This document shows positions 1 through 9,510 of a stretch of DNA of 64,000 nt, piece after piece. The notes beneath the pieces were generated by a model. That model searched no databases, was not told the origin of the DNA, and was given only the letters and a program-made list of their open reading frames with translations. A program made the position numbers and the translations under genes. How positions within the stretch are numbered: the stretch's first letter is position 1; each line of letters starts with the position of its first letter. Source of the stretch: Marinobacter halophilus (GTDB lineage: Bacteria; Pseudomonadota; Gammaproteobacteria; Pseudomonadales; Oleiphilaceae); the NCBI RefSeq assembly GCF_003007685.1, contig NZ_PXNN01000005.1, positions 104,742-168,741 of the forward strand, written 5' to 3'.

Positions 1-310
1 CACCGGCATGAGTGCAGCCAATAAAGGCGTTGAGTGAGGCAATGCGATGAACCAGACCATACTGCAACAGAAAATCCAGTGCTCGATACACGGTCGGTGG
101 TGCGGCGTTGTGGCCTTCGGTGCCGAGCATGGCAAGAATGTCGTAGGCACCCAGCGGTTTGTGGGATTGCCAGATCAGTTCCAGAACTCGCTCGCGAATC
201 GGCGTCAGGCGGGCATTCTGGGTGCGGCAGATGGCCCGGGCATCCGCCAGTGCGTGGCTGACACAGGCGTCATGATTGTGCGGGCGATAGGGGAGCGCGC
301 GTTCCGGCAT
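1..310 (-). CDS. zur: Zinc uptake regulator Zur (Fur family), 3' end outside window
   Basis: Dimeric cytoplasmic repressor that, with zinc bound, shuts off zinc-import genes. Only the first 103 codons are present; the frame stays open to the window edge. The visible part is the winged-helix domain: RLTPIRERVLELIW starts near residue 34, and APPTVYRALDFLLQYGLVHR near residues 70-90 is the recognition-helix signature typical of Zur rather than Fur. The CTHAG at the edge is the start of the metal-binding half. ATG at 310 is the first start after the palindrome at 331-350. The Zur call rests on similarity to the E. coli protein as remembered; a generic Fur-family paralogue is less likely. Confidence 0.88.
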   Translation of the reverse strand, partial: MPERALPYRPHNHDACVSHALADARAICRTQNARLTPIRERVLELIWQSHKPLGAYDILAMLGTEGHNAAPPTVYRALDFLLQYGLVHRIASLNAFIGCTHAG

Positions 311-330
311 GGTCTGGATCCTGCAAAATT

Positions 331-350
331 TGAAACATTATAACATTTGC
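331..350. promoter_or_regulatory. Zur-box-like palindrome
   Basis: On the minus strand this reads GCAAATGTTATAATGTTTCA, with the near-palindromic core AATGTTATAATGTT. It closely resembles the gammaproteobacterial Zur operator (GAAATGTTATAATATNAC type). It lies about 20 bp upstream of the zur ATG and could mediate autoregulation or control a zur-led operon. The match is by eye. Confidence 0.55.
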
Positions 351-375
351 AGGCCGTACGGCTATGGGCAGGATT

Positions 376-846
376 TCAACCGTGTCCGGATTTAGCGTCC
401 AACGCCAGGGATTCCAGGTATTCCAGATTCGGGATCCAGGCGGTTTCGCCTTCCACTTCTACCTGCATCAAGTCTGCCGGCCCGGGCTCACCGTCCAGCT
501 GTCGAATCTGGTCTTCTTCCAGACGAGTCTGGCTTGGAATGCCCTGAATAACCAGTGCCATGAACGGTGCTTGTTGATGGCTGGCGCCAATGGTGTTGAG
601 CACGATGATGCGGCCGCGGTTGTCTCCGGGCACGGTAAGGATGCCACCGTTAGCGGCATCGTAAGACATCACCGGGAGGGTGAGGCCCCGCCAGTCCAGG
701 AACCCCACCAGCCATTCCGGAGTGTTGGCGCCGGCGTCTGTGCTGCTGAAATCCACCACCTCAGCAATTGAGACGTTGGGCAGCAGAAGTTGCCGATCGC
801 AGACTGGAATCATGACGCAAGAGAGCGACTGGCTGTTTTCTTTCAT
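376..846 (-). CDS. chpC: CheW-like protein ChpC of the Pil-Chp system
   Basis: A 156-residue CheW-fold protein, last gene of the chemosensory operon and immediately downstream of chpB (11 bp gap). CheW-domain features: a VCDRQLLLPN strand near the N-terminus, WLVGFLDWRGLTLPVMSY around residues 45-62 (the usual G-x-x-x-W-R-G-x-x-x-P-V core) and GRIIVLNTIG near 77-86. In P. aeruginosa, ChpC is thought to link alternative receptors to the ChpA kinase. It is one of two CheW-type couplers here, the other being PilI. Function is inferred from fold and position. Confidence 0.85.
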   Translation of the reverse strand: MKENSQSLSCVMIPVCDRQLLLPNVSIAEVVDFSSTDAGANTPEWLVGFLDWRGLTLPVMSYDAANGGILTVPGDNRGRIIVLNTIGASHQQAPFMALVIQGIPSQTRLEEDQIRQLDGEPGPADLMQVEVEGETAWIPNLEYLESLALDAKSGHG

Positions 847-857
847 GGCATGTTTCC

Positions 858-1901
858 TCAGGCGGAGTTCCGTTTTTGCCGGCTTTTCAGCAGGCAGTTG
901 TTCTCAATGGTTTTTATCAGCTCTTTGGCCAGCTCCTCGGGGGTGCCCGTAAAACTGGTGCAGCCGGTAGCGGCCACTGAGTCCGGCATCGAACTGTTGC
1001 CGCAGCTGCGATGTTCCTGCACCCAGACCCGACTGCCGTAGGCCTTTAACAGGGGCGCAGCGATGGCGCCGTCGTTGCCCATGCCGGAAAACAGAATGGC
1101 ATGGCAACGTTTGCCATAGTAATCCGCCACGTTGAGCAGGACCTGGTCGATCGAAGGTCCGTAAGGCCCGGGCCAGGGCCTGTTCTGCTCGGTCAGCTGA
1201 CCACGGCTGTCAATGGACCACTCCCGTTCAACTGGCATCAAAACCACATCACCGTTGCGCACCCGGTAGCCTTCCTCAGCTTGTTTGAGCTGGTAGTGGG
1301 CGTGGCGACCCAGCACCCGGGTCAACACCTCGGTAAAGTTACCGTCAATATGTTGGGCGTAGACAAACCCCACCGGCAGGCCGGGTGGCAGATGGTCCAG
1401 AAACGTCTTGACGGCGGCAGGCCCACCTAGCGAGGCGCCGAGTATCCAGACGTCTTCAGCCAGGGACTCCGGTGCGGCAGGCGTGATCCAGTGCGACAGC
1501 TCTGGGGCTGAGTGCGACTGTGACACGACCTCGATCAGTTGTTCCAGATCGTTGGCGTTATCGAGTTCTTCAAGTTGGCCGAGCTGCTGCTCCAGCTTGT
1601 CCAGCAGCCTCCGTTCCCAGCGAAAGTAGTCGGTGCTACCCGGTTTGGGCGCCTGATCGAGGCCGAATAACACCGGAGCTTCGGTATTCTCAAGCAAATG
1701 ATCAAACAGTGCCAGGTGATCGGCCTCGTCTTCGAGCGTGACCAGCCACAGCGCCGCTTCCGGGAATTCCGGGTAGGCCATCAGCCTCGATGGATCCCCG
1801 GAAAAGCAAACCTCAAGGCCGAACTTACCGGTGGCAGCCTGCAACCGGTGACGTTGTAGCACCACATCGGAAACAATTCCGACCCCGGGTCGGGCGGTCA
1901 T
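858..1901 (-). CDS. chpB: CheB-type protein-glutamate methylesterase ChpB, degenerate receiver
   Basis: Expected to demethylate the receptor PilJ, opposing PilK. The C-terminal esterase domain has the catalytic elements: Ser in GASLGGPAA (about residue 156), His in YAQHIDGNF and Asp in FSGMGNDGAIAAP. The N-terminal 120 residues occupy the place of a receiver (GIVSDVVLQRHRLQAA start), but no DD pair, phospho-acceptor Asp or conserved Lys is evident. Activity is therefore probably not controlled by phosphorylation. The ATG overlaps the chpA TGA by one base, indicating translational coupling; a TTG one codon upstream is an alternative start. Confidence 0.88.
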   Translation of the reverse strand: MTARPGVGIVSDVVLQRHRLQAATGKFGLEVCFSGDPSRLMAYPEFPEAALWLVTLEDEADHLALFDHLLENTEAPVLFGLDQAPKPGSTDYFRWERRLLDKLEQQLGQLEELDNANDLEQLIEVVSQSHSAPELSHWITPAAPESLAEDVWILGASLGGPAAVKTFLDHLPPGLPVGFVYAQHIDGNFTEVLTRVLGRHAHYQLKQAEEGYRVRNGDVVLMPVEREWSIDSRGQLTEQNRPWPGPYGPSIDQVLLNVADYYGKRCHAILFSGMGNDGAIAAPLLKAYGSRVWVQEHRSCGNSSMPDSVAATGCTSFTGTPEELAKELIKTIENNCLLKSRQKRNSA

Positions 1902-4900
1902 CAATGATTTCCGGTCAGCCGCTTGATGGTTTCAAGCAACTCAGTTTCCTGGAAGGGCTTGCCCAGGTACTCGTTAACACCAATCGACAAGGCCCGCTCA
2001 CGATGCTTCTCACCGGTTCTCGAGGTGATCATACAGATCGGAGTGTCCTTCAGGTTGTCATCGTGACGGACAAAGCTGGCCACTTCGAAGCCATCCATAC
2101 GGGGCATTTCGATATCCAGCAGGATGATATCCGGATGATGATCCTGTAGCTGTGCCACCGCATCCAGGCCGTCTTTCGCGGTAATCACCTCCATACCATT
2201 GCGTTCGAGCAGGCGCGAGGTGACTTTACGCACGGTGACCGAGTCATCCACCACCATGACGGTTGTGATCTTCTCTTCGTAGCGACTGGTCTCTCTAGCC
2301 TTTTCGAGATTAGCCAGGCGCTGGCGCTCGGACAGAATGTCGGAGCGGATCATTGCCGGCAAATCGAGAATCACGACCACGTTGCCGTCACCCAGGATGG
2401 TTGCACCCGACACACCCCGAACCGTGCTGAACTGCGGCCCCAGGGATTTAACCACGATTTCCCGGCTGCCCATCAGGTGGTCTACCTGCAGGGCCATCGG
2501 CTGCTCGGCTCCGCGCACCAGAATGACCGGCAGTGGCAACGCCTGGCCCTGGAGTTTGGGGTGATGGTCACTGTTCAGCAGACCGCCCAGATACTGCAGG
2601 CGGTATTGCTGGCCAGCGTATTCGTACAGGGGTGCGTCTGGCTTGTAATATTCTTCCAGCTCATAGGTGCTGACCCGGACAATACCTTCGATGGTGTTGA
2701 GCGGGATGGCGTAAAAGTCCTCACCGGTGGCAACCATCAATGCCCGGTTGACCGATACAGTAAACGGCAGGCGTACCGTGAAGGTGGTGCCGCGACCGAC
2801 GACGGAATCAATATCCAGACTGCCGCCCAGCTGTTTGATTTCGCTGCCAACCACGTCCATGCCGACGCCGCGACCGGAAATCTGTGTCACCTGTTGGGCA
2901 GTGGAGAATCCGGGTTGCAGGATAAACTGCAGGATTTCGCGCTCGGACAAATCTTCATCGGCACGCATCAGGCCCTGGCGAATGGCCTTGTCCCGGATCA
3001 CGTTCGCTGGGATACCCTTGCCATCATCCATCATCCGCAGAACGACGTCGCCGCCTTCACGGTTCAACGATAACACCACTTCACCGGTGACCGGCTTGCC
3101 GGCCTGCTTGCGCTGGTCCGGGGTTTCGATGCCATGGTCAAGGGCGTTCCGCAGCATGTGTTCCAGTGGCGCAATCATGCGCTCCAAAATGTTGCGGTCC
3201 ATTTCTCCTTCGGCATTGCGGACATCAAACTCGACTTTCTTGCCCAATTCGCCACTGATCTGGCGAACGATACGGCGCAGTCTCGGTACCATCGAGGAGA
3301 ACGGAATCATCCGGGTCTTCATCAGACCTTCCTGAAGCTCCGTATTGATTCGGGACTGTTGTACCAGCAGGGTTTCGGTATCCCGTACCCGGTCGGCCAG
3401 GGTTTCCCGCAAATCGGCAAGGTCAGAGGAGGATTCGGACAAGGCCCGGGACAATTGCTGAATCGACGAGTAGCGGTCCATTTCCAGCGGATCGAAGTCA
3501 TCGCCGTAATCCGGGCCATGCTCCTGCTCTGCCCGGAACAGAATCTGGGTTTCGGTTTCGATGTCCATCCGGCGCAGCTGCTCACGCAGACGCTCGATGG
3601 TGGCGGCCATTTCATCCAGGGTATGGCTGAAATCACTGCTTTGCTGTTCCAGGCGACCCCGGGTAATACTGGTTTCACCGGCCAGGTTGACCAGTTCGTC
3701 CAGCAGTGGTGCTGATACCCGGATAGTTTCCTGAGCGGCCCGTTGGGCCTCGGCCGCCTTGTTACGCGCTTTTGCGGGCGACCTGGCCGGCTTTGGTTGC
3801 TCCGGAGCCGGCTGAGCCGGAACCCTGGGCTCTGGCGTGCTCTCCTCAGGCGCTGGAGTTTTGGTTTCCGGCTGCGCAGGCTCTGGTGTTGGCTCAGGCG
3901 GTTGCTCAGGGGCCTCGGTGATCGCGGCTCCGGACTCGAAACGCTTCCGGATATCCGCCACCATGGTAAGAATGGCGTCGTGATCACGGGTAATGGCTTG
4001 CCACTGGACATCGTTCGGGGCTATACCGCCCAAATCAATCAGCCGGGTTTCGAAGATATGAGCCAAGTCCCCCAGTGCACTGATCTGGGAAAGTCGGGCA
4101 CCCCCTTTGAGGGTGTGCAGCGCCCTTTGCGCTTCCTGGTTGAAGTGGTGGTTGGCCGGCTCTTTGCGCCAGTCGTCCAGCAGCTGCTCCAGTTGATCCA
4201 TGATTTCGCCGGCTTCTTCCAGGAAGATCTCGAGAACTTCCGGGTCGACCGCGTCGGTACTATCCGTATCGGTCTGATCGACCACCGACCTTGGCTCATC
4301 CGAGGCCTGTTGCTCCGCATTCTGGAAGGCACCAAGCAAGCTGATATCGGATTCGGGCTTGCGACCGTGTTCCAGGCTGTCGAGCATGGCTTTGAGGCTG
4401 ACCAGAGCCTGGTCGCTCAGGATTAACAAGACCTGCTGGTCACTGTCGCCTGCCACCAGGCGATCCAGAGCGTCAGCCCAGGCTTCGGCAAGGTCGGCTA
4501 TCGGATCGACATCCGACAACCGTGCACCACCCTTGAGGGTGTGCAGTTCTTGTTGCAACCGGGTGACGCCTGCCAGCTCGTCCGGGACTTCACGCCATTG
4601 GTTGAGACATTCGGTAATGGCTTCATGAATTTCCAGACCTTCGTCCAGGAAGATGCCGATCAGATCGTCGTCCGCAGCGGCTTCCAGGGCCTCGATCAGT
4701 TCAACCTCATGGTCAGACACGGCCTCGAACGCTGGTTCCGGCTGCTCGGTCGGTGTTTCTTTTTCTTCAACGTCGACAGCCGGCAGTTGCTCAGCCGGTG
4801 CCGGGCTGTCGCCCCGAAGAATGGCCTGAACCTGCTGAACCAGTTCGTTTGCGGGTGGGCAGGGTTTCTGTGTTGCCACCTGCTCGACCATCTGGGCCAG

Positions 4901-7900
4901 ACGATCATGGCAGGCAAACAGCAGATCGGTCATCGCGCCGCTGGCGTCAATCTCGCCTTCGGCCACTTTTTCGAACAGATCTTCCAGTACGTGCGTCAGA
5001 TCGCCGATGGCGTCGACGCCGGCCATACGGGCGCCGCCTTTGAGGGTGTGCACCTCGCGTTGAAGCACCGCCGCGACCTCACGATCGGAGGGGTCTTCGC
5101 TCCAGCTGTGCAGAGCGCTGCCGGTGGAGTTGATCAGATCGTAGGCTTCTTCCAGGAAGATGCCAACCAACTCTGGATCCATGTGCGACAGGTCCGTCGC
5201 CGCCAGCTCCTCAGAACCGGACTCGTCGGTGGTAGTTTCGGCGTCGTCGACTTCGATCAGCTCGAAGTCATCCTCGTACAGGTCCGCTTCGGGCGCACTG
5301 ACATCGGTCACCGGACGGGAGCCTTTGGCGCCATCAATGTAACTGTGAATTTCGGTAATCAGGTCTGGCGCAGGTCTTGGCGGCTCCTTTGCTTCCAGCG
5401 CATCAACCATGCTCGCCAGCCGGTCATGGCAACGGAACAGCAAGTCAGACAGCGTGTCGTTGATTGAGAATTTGAGTTCGGTCAGCCCTTCGAACAGGTT
5501 CTCCAGTTCGTGGGACAGGTCGCCGACGGCCGGAATATCCGCCAATCGGGCGCCGCCTTTCAGGGTATGCAGATCACGCTGAAGTAGGCGAAGAATGTCC
5601 AGATTGCCGGTGTTTTCGCTCCAGTTTTGCAGGGCCTCAGCCGAGCTGTTGATCAGGTCGCGGGCTTCCTCGAGGAAGATTTCCGCCAGCTCATCATCAA
5701 AATCGCTGTCTTCCGAAGAGAGTTCTGGTAAGGGTGGCTGCTTGGTTTCAACGGCGTCGGCCGGGCGCTCATCGGCTTCATCCAGTTCAAGGCTAAGATC
5801 AATTTCTTCCAGATCGCCGGTGAACTGCTGATCAAATTCGTCGGGGCCCTGGATTGCCTGATCGGTCTCGGCGGCCGCGTCGGCCAGTGTGTCCAGTTCC
5901 TGAATCAGGGCGTCACTGGGTTCGGTAGCCAGTCCGGCGGCAACCTGATCCATCAGATTGATCAGTTGCTCTTGCGCGGCGTGAACCGTGGCAAAGAAAT
6001 CGCCATCCGGCGTCAGGTTATGCTCGTCAACCGTAGTGTACGTTCGGGTCAGGGCTGCCGCGAGATCGGCCAGATCAAGCAAGCCGGCGTCGGCCGCACC
6101 CTGCGTCAGCTGCTCAAGCTCAGCGCGAAGTGTGCCAAGGGACTCGGTTTGCTCCGGGTGCTGGGCCCATTCGTTGAGAATCGATTCCGCGTCCAGGACA
6201 ATGTCGAGACCTTCGCCGAGGAACAGCTGCACCAATAGCGACGGTGCCTGAGCAGAGGGCTGCTCATCATCGTGTCGGCCGTGTGAAAGCAGCGTTTGCT
6301 GGCTGATCTGTTCCAGTCGTGACAGGTAGTCGTCGGTGCCTTCCAGTGAGCCCTGTGGGTTGTCCTTGAGCTGCGCCAGACCCTGGGTCAGGTAGCGGCT
6401 GGCCTGCTCAATCAGTTCCAGGACTTCGCGGTCGGCTCGTTTGTTCTGAGCACGCGATTCTTTAACAAACCGTTCGAGCGGAGTGATTACTTCCGCGATC
6501 GGTCCGATACCGGCGGTGTGCGCACTGCCCTTGAGGGTATGCAAAGCACGGGAAAGGTCGTCGGTATAGGCAACGGTGGTCTTGTCACTGGCGGCAGACA
6601 GGTATTCCTTAATGGTCTGCAGATGGGTTTCGGTTTCGTTCTCGAAGATCTCGAGCAGAACCGGATCAATGTCCTGATCCAGGTCGCCGAGATCGGCATC
6701 GGCAGTATCGACGTAGGATTCAACTTCATTATCGCCGGACAGGTCAACCTCGGCGGGCGGCATGCTGGTGGCGTCTGGGATTTCACCGTTGGCCAGTGCA
6801 TTGGCCCGCGATACCATGAGCGAAATGTCCAGGCTTGCCGGGCGCCGGTGTTCAAAATCGCTGACCAGTGCAGGCACCGCATCGGTAACATCCTGCAACA
6901 GCTGAGCGATGTCGTCGTTCATGAACACGCTGCCGTCGATTACCCGGTTCAGCACGTTCTCAACCGACCAGGCTAGCTCGCCGATTACGTCCGCGCCAAC
7001 CATCCGGCCACTGCCCTTGAGGGTATGGAAGGCACGGCGGACTTCCGCCAGCGCACTGCGGTCGTCATGCTGACGCAACAGCATTGGCAGGTATTCACGG
7101 ATGGTGTCGAGGACTTCCCCGGCCTCTTCGATGAAGATTTCCAGGATTTCGTCATCGATCAGGTTATCATCGGAAGCGAGCGCCCCTGCGGTTTGCTCAG
7201 GCTCTGCGTCGGCTGTGATGTCGAGCTCTGGTTCATCGGCGGTTTTCGGCTGCGCCGCAGATTCAGCCGCTGCATTTGCCTCGGTGAAATCAGCGTCGTC
7301 CGCCCGACGGGTAGTGGCAAGGCCTTCAGCGCGTGCAATCAGCTCCGCAACGTCGCCGCTGCTGTTGCCTTCACGGAACTCGTTGATCAGGGACGGGATG
7401 CGGTCGTTAGCGTCATCCACCAAGGCAAACAGATCTTCGGTGGGCTTGATGGTCTGATCAATCACCCGATTCAACAGGTTTTCAACCGACCAGGCCAATT
7501 CACCAAGACTGGAAGCGCCGACCAGGCGGCCACTGCCTTTGAGGGTGTGGAAAGCCCGGCGTACTTCGGTCAGTGCCTCGCGGTCTTCATGATTCTGGCG
7601 CAGGCGAGGGTAGTACTCGTGAATGGTCTGCAAGACTTCTTCAGCTTCCTCCACAAAAATGCCGAGGATCTCGTCGTCCACCAGGTCTTCATCGGAGCCT
7701 TTGGCGGAATCTGCTGTTTGAGTCGGTGCGGGTGAATCCAGTATCGGCACTTCGGTGACGTCCGACGCTGGTTGTTCCAGATTCCAGGTTGGCTCCTGAC
7801 CAACCGGAAAACCAAGGCTTGCCAGGCTGTCTTCCGCGACTCGCAAAATGGCATCGTTGTCACTGATGCCCTCAGCCAGGCGTTCGAGGTAATACTCGAT

Positions 7901-9499
7901 GCTGGTAACGGCATCGGCCAGGGTGTCGAGCTGCTTCCAGTCCGGAACCTGCTTGTTACTCAGCAGTACATCGGAAACATAGCGCTCGGCAGAGCCGAGC
8001 ATGTCGGCGACCCGGTCCAGGGGAACAAGGCTCAGCCCGCCCCGGATGCTGTGCAGTAGTCCAGGCACGTGATCAATTTCACGGACATCCCATTGGGACG
8101 CAATGAAGTTGACGATGGCAGACTTCACCTGTTCCAGGGTATTACGGGACTCCCGCAACAGGGCTTCGCTGGCTTCGCCCAGTTCGACCGAGCCAATATT
8201 CGGGCGCTCGCCGTCCTGGGATCCGGTGTCTATATCGTTGCGACGATCGCTGTCGAGGCCCGCAAGACTGGCTTCGACATAAAGCAGCGCGCCGGCAATG
8301 TCCATCAGGGTGCCGTCATCCGCCGGCTCACTCTGGCCACAAAGTTGTTCAACCAGTTCGACCTGTTCGGTGACCACCTTGCGGGGAATACCCAAACCAA
8401 GCACGGCCAGGGTGTTGGCAACCTGGTGCAAGCCGGGCAGCAGCTCGTCCAGTTCGTTGTTCTGGCGGAGTTCAGCGCGGACAAACAGGTCGAGCTGATC
8501 CTTGAGCCTGGCCAGCTCTTCGTTCAATGCGCTGACCACTGAGTGAATGGCATCACGTCCTGGTCCGGAGACACGGCTGCGGGCAGCATCAACGTCGTCT
8601 TCCGAGGGCAGGGCAGTATTCAGTTGGTAGGCATCACGAAGTGCCGTCACCTGGGGGCTGTCGAGCTCCCTGGCGCGGGCTACGTAGTAAAGCAGGTGCT
8701 TGAATAGTGCCTCGGGAACGGGTTGCTGTAAAATATCGGCGTGTTCGTCAGTGAGCCGACGGATTTCAGAGTCCAGCTCACGCAGCAGGGATTTAACCGC
8801 GGTATTGACCGGGTTAACCTTGGCCTGAAGCGTTTCAACAAAGGCGCTGGCGACCTTCCAGAGTTCGCCCCGGGGGGTTTTCTGGCACAGACGGATCAGG
8901 CGCTGGATGACTTTCTGCATGTAATCAAAGTGGGCTGCAAGGTCTGCCTCCCGGACCACGCCGGCAAGGGCAAACTGATACATCTGCCGTAACTTGCGCA
9001 GGTGTCCCAGTACTTTTGGGTCGTGCAGACGTTCGGAAACCTTGCCACCCACCGAGAATCTCGATGGCGTAAGATCAGGTTTGAACAGCGAGGTGTCCGA
9101 CAACAGAGCTTCGCCCCGCGCCGCACGCAGGTCATTCAGCAGCGGCAGCAATACCATCGGGAAATCATCCCGACTGCTGCCGAGATGTTCAAGATACTGT
9201 GGCAGTTGCAGGATAGACTGCATCAACACTTCGACCGCATCATCAACGCTGACAACAGTCTCGTTCAGGATGGCCTGGGTCAGTTTCTCCATCTCTTCGG
9301 TGAGCAGTGCTGCACCGTAGAGTTCCACCATCTGCAGGGTACCGTGTACCTGGTGAAGGTAGTTCAGGCAGAAGCGCAGGCGCGCGGTATCGTCGCGATT
9401 ATCGACATACGCTTCAAGTGCATGCTGGCCTTGGGTCAGCGTGTCCTGTATTTCGCCCCGAACCCAGTCGAGGGCGATACTGTCATGGTGATTGCCCAT
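1901..9499 (-). CDS. chpA: Giant CheA-type hybrid histidine kinase ChpA
   Basis: Central kinase of the twitching/surface-sensing pathway, about 2532 residues. Seven canonical phosphotransfer motifs (HTLKGS or HTLKGG) lie near residues 649, 823, 985, 1309, 1482, 1651 and 1793. Three degenerate ones are LHQVHG near 50, LHSIRG near 483 and a His-less EQLTQG segment near 1150. Acidic linkers separate them. A Pro/Ala/Lys-rich linker follows, then the dimerisation and ATPase domain (N box LRNALDHGIE near 2110; GKGIP and GRGVGMDVV boxes), a CheW domain and a C-terminal receiver (VVDDS near 2413, phospho-acceptor in LLDIEMPRMDG near 2460, GKPF lysine loop). Start at 9499 follows CGGAG; an in-frame start 14 codons upstream would run into pilK. 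Confidence 0.95.
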   Translation of the reverse strand: MGNHHDSIALDWVRGEIQDTLTQGQHALEAYVDNRDDTARLRFCLNYLHQVHGTLQMVELYGAALLTEEMEKLTQAILNETVVSVDDAVEVLMQSILQLPQYLEHLGSSRDDFPMVLLPLLNDLRAARGEALLSDTSLFKPDLTPSRFSVGGKVSERLHDPKVLGHLRKLRQMYQFALAGVVREADLAAHFDYMQKVIQRLIRLCQKTPRGELWKVASAFVETLQAKVNPVNTAVKSLLRELDSEIRRLTDEHADILQQPVPEALFKHLLYYVARARELDSPQVTALRDAYQLNTALPSEDDVDAARSRVSGPGRDAIHSVVSALNEELARLKDQLDLFVRAELRQNNELDELLPGLHQVANTLAVLGLGIPRKVVTEQVELVEQLCGQSEPADDGTLMDIAGALLYVEASLAGLDSDRRNDIDTGSQDGERPNIGSVELGEASEALLRESRNTLEQVKSAIVNFIASQWDVREIDHVPGLLHSIRGGLSLVPLDRVADMLGSAERYVSDVLLSNKQVPDWKQLDTLADAVTSIEYYLERLAEGISDNDAILRVAEDSLASLGFPVGQEPTWNLEQPASDVTEVPILDSPAPTQTADSAKGSDEDLVDDEILGIFVEEAEEVLQTIHEYYPRLRQNHEDREALTEVRRAFHTLKGSGRLVGASSLGELAWSVENLLNRVIDQTIKPTEDLFALVDDANDRIPSLINEFREGNSSGDVAELIARAEGLATTRRADDADFTEANAAAESAAQPKTADEPELDITADAEPEQTAGALASDDNLIDDEILEIFIEEAGEVLDTIREYLPMLLRQHDDRSALAEVRRAFHTLKGSGRMVGADVIGELAWSVENVLNRVIDGSVFMNDDIAQLLQDVTDAVPALVSDFEHRRPASLDISLMVSRANALANGEIPDATSMPPAEVDLSGDNEVESYVDTADADLGDLDQDIDPVLLEIFENETETHLQTIKEYLSAASDKTTVAYTDDLSRALHTLKGSAHTAGIGPIAEVITPLERFVKESRAQNKRADREVLELIEQASRYLTQGLAQLKDNPQGSLEGTDDYLSRLEQISQQTLLSHGRHDDEQPSAQAPSLLVQLFLGEGLDIVLDAESILNEWAQHPEQTESLGTLRAELEQLTQGAADAGLLDLADLAAALTRTYTTVDEHNLTPDGDFFATVHAAQEQLINLMDQVAAGLATEPSDALIQELDTLADAAAETDQAIQGPDEFDQQFTGDLEEIDLSLELDEADERPADAVETKQPPLPELSSEDSDFDDELAEIFLEEARDLINSSAEALQNWSENTGNLDILRLLQRDLHTLKGGARLADIPAVGDLSHELENLFEGLTELKFSINDTLSDLLFRCHDRLASMVDALEAKEPPRPAPDLITEIHSYIDGAKGSRPVTDVSAPEADLYEDDFELIEVDDAETTTDESGSEELAATDLSHMDPELVGIFLEEAYDLINSTGSALHSWSEDPSDREVAAVLQREVHTLKGGARMAGVDAIGDLTHVLEDLFEKVAEGEIDASGAMTDLLFACHDRLAQMVEQVATQKPCPPANELVQQVQAILRGDSPAPAEQLPAVDVEEKETPTEQPEPAFEAVSDHEVELIEALEAAADDDLIGIFLDEGLEIHEAITECLNQWREVPDELAGVTRLQQELHTLKGGARLSDVDPIADLAEAWADALDRLVAGDSDQQVLLILSDQALVSLKAMLDSLEHGRKPESDISLLGAFQNAEQQASDEPRSVVDQTDTDSTDAVDPEVLEIFLEEAGEIMDQLEQLLDDWRKEPANHHFNQEAQRALHTLKGGARLSQISALGDLAHIFETRLIDLGGIAPNDVQWQAITRDHDAILTMVADIRKRFESGAAITEAPEQPPEPTPEPAQPETKTPAPEESTPEPRVPAQPAPEQPKPARSPAKARNKAAEAQRAAQETIRVSAPLLDELVNLAGETSITRGRLEQQSSDFSHTLDEMAATIERLREQLRRMDIETETQILFRAEQEHGPDYGDDFDPLEMDRYSSIQQLSRALSESSSDLADLRETLADRVRDTETLLVQQSRINTELQEGLMKTRMIPFSSMVPRLRRIVRQISGELGKKVEFDVRNAEGEMDRNILERMIAPLEHMLRNALDHGIETPDQRKQAGKPVTGEVVLSLNREGGDVVLRMMDDGKGIPANVIRDKAIRQGLMRADEDLSEREILQFILQPGFSTAQQVTQISGRGVGMDVVGSEIKQLGGSLDIDSVVGRGTTFTVRLPFTVSVNRALMVATGEDFYAIPLNTIEGIVRVSTYELEEYYKPDAPLYEYAGQQYRLQYLGGLLNSDHHPKLQGQALPLPVILVRGAEQPMALQVDHLMGSREIVVKSLGPQFSTVRGVSGATILGDGNVVVILDLPAMIRSDILSERQRLANLEKARETSRYEEKITTVMVVDDSVTVRKVTSRLLERNGMEVITAKDGLDAVAQLQDHHPDIILLDIEMPRMDGFEVASFVRHDDNLKDTPICMITSRTGEKHRERALSIGVNEYLGKPFQETELLETIKRLTGNH

Positions 9500-9510
9500 A
9501 ACCACTCCGG

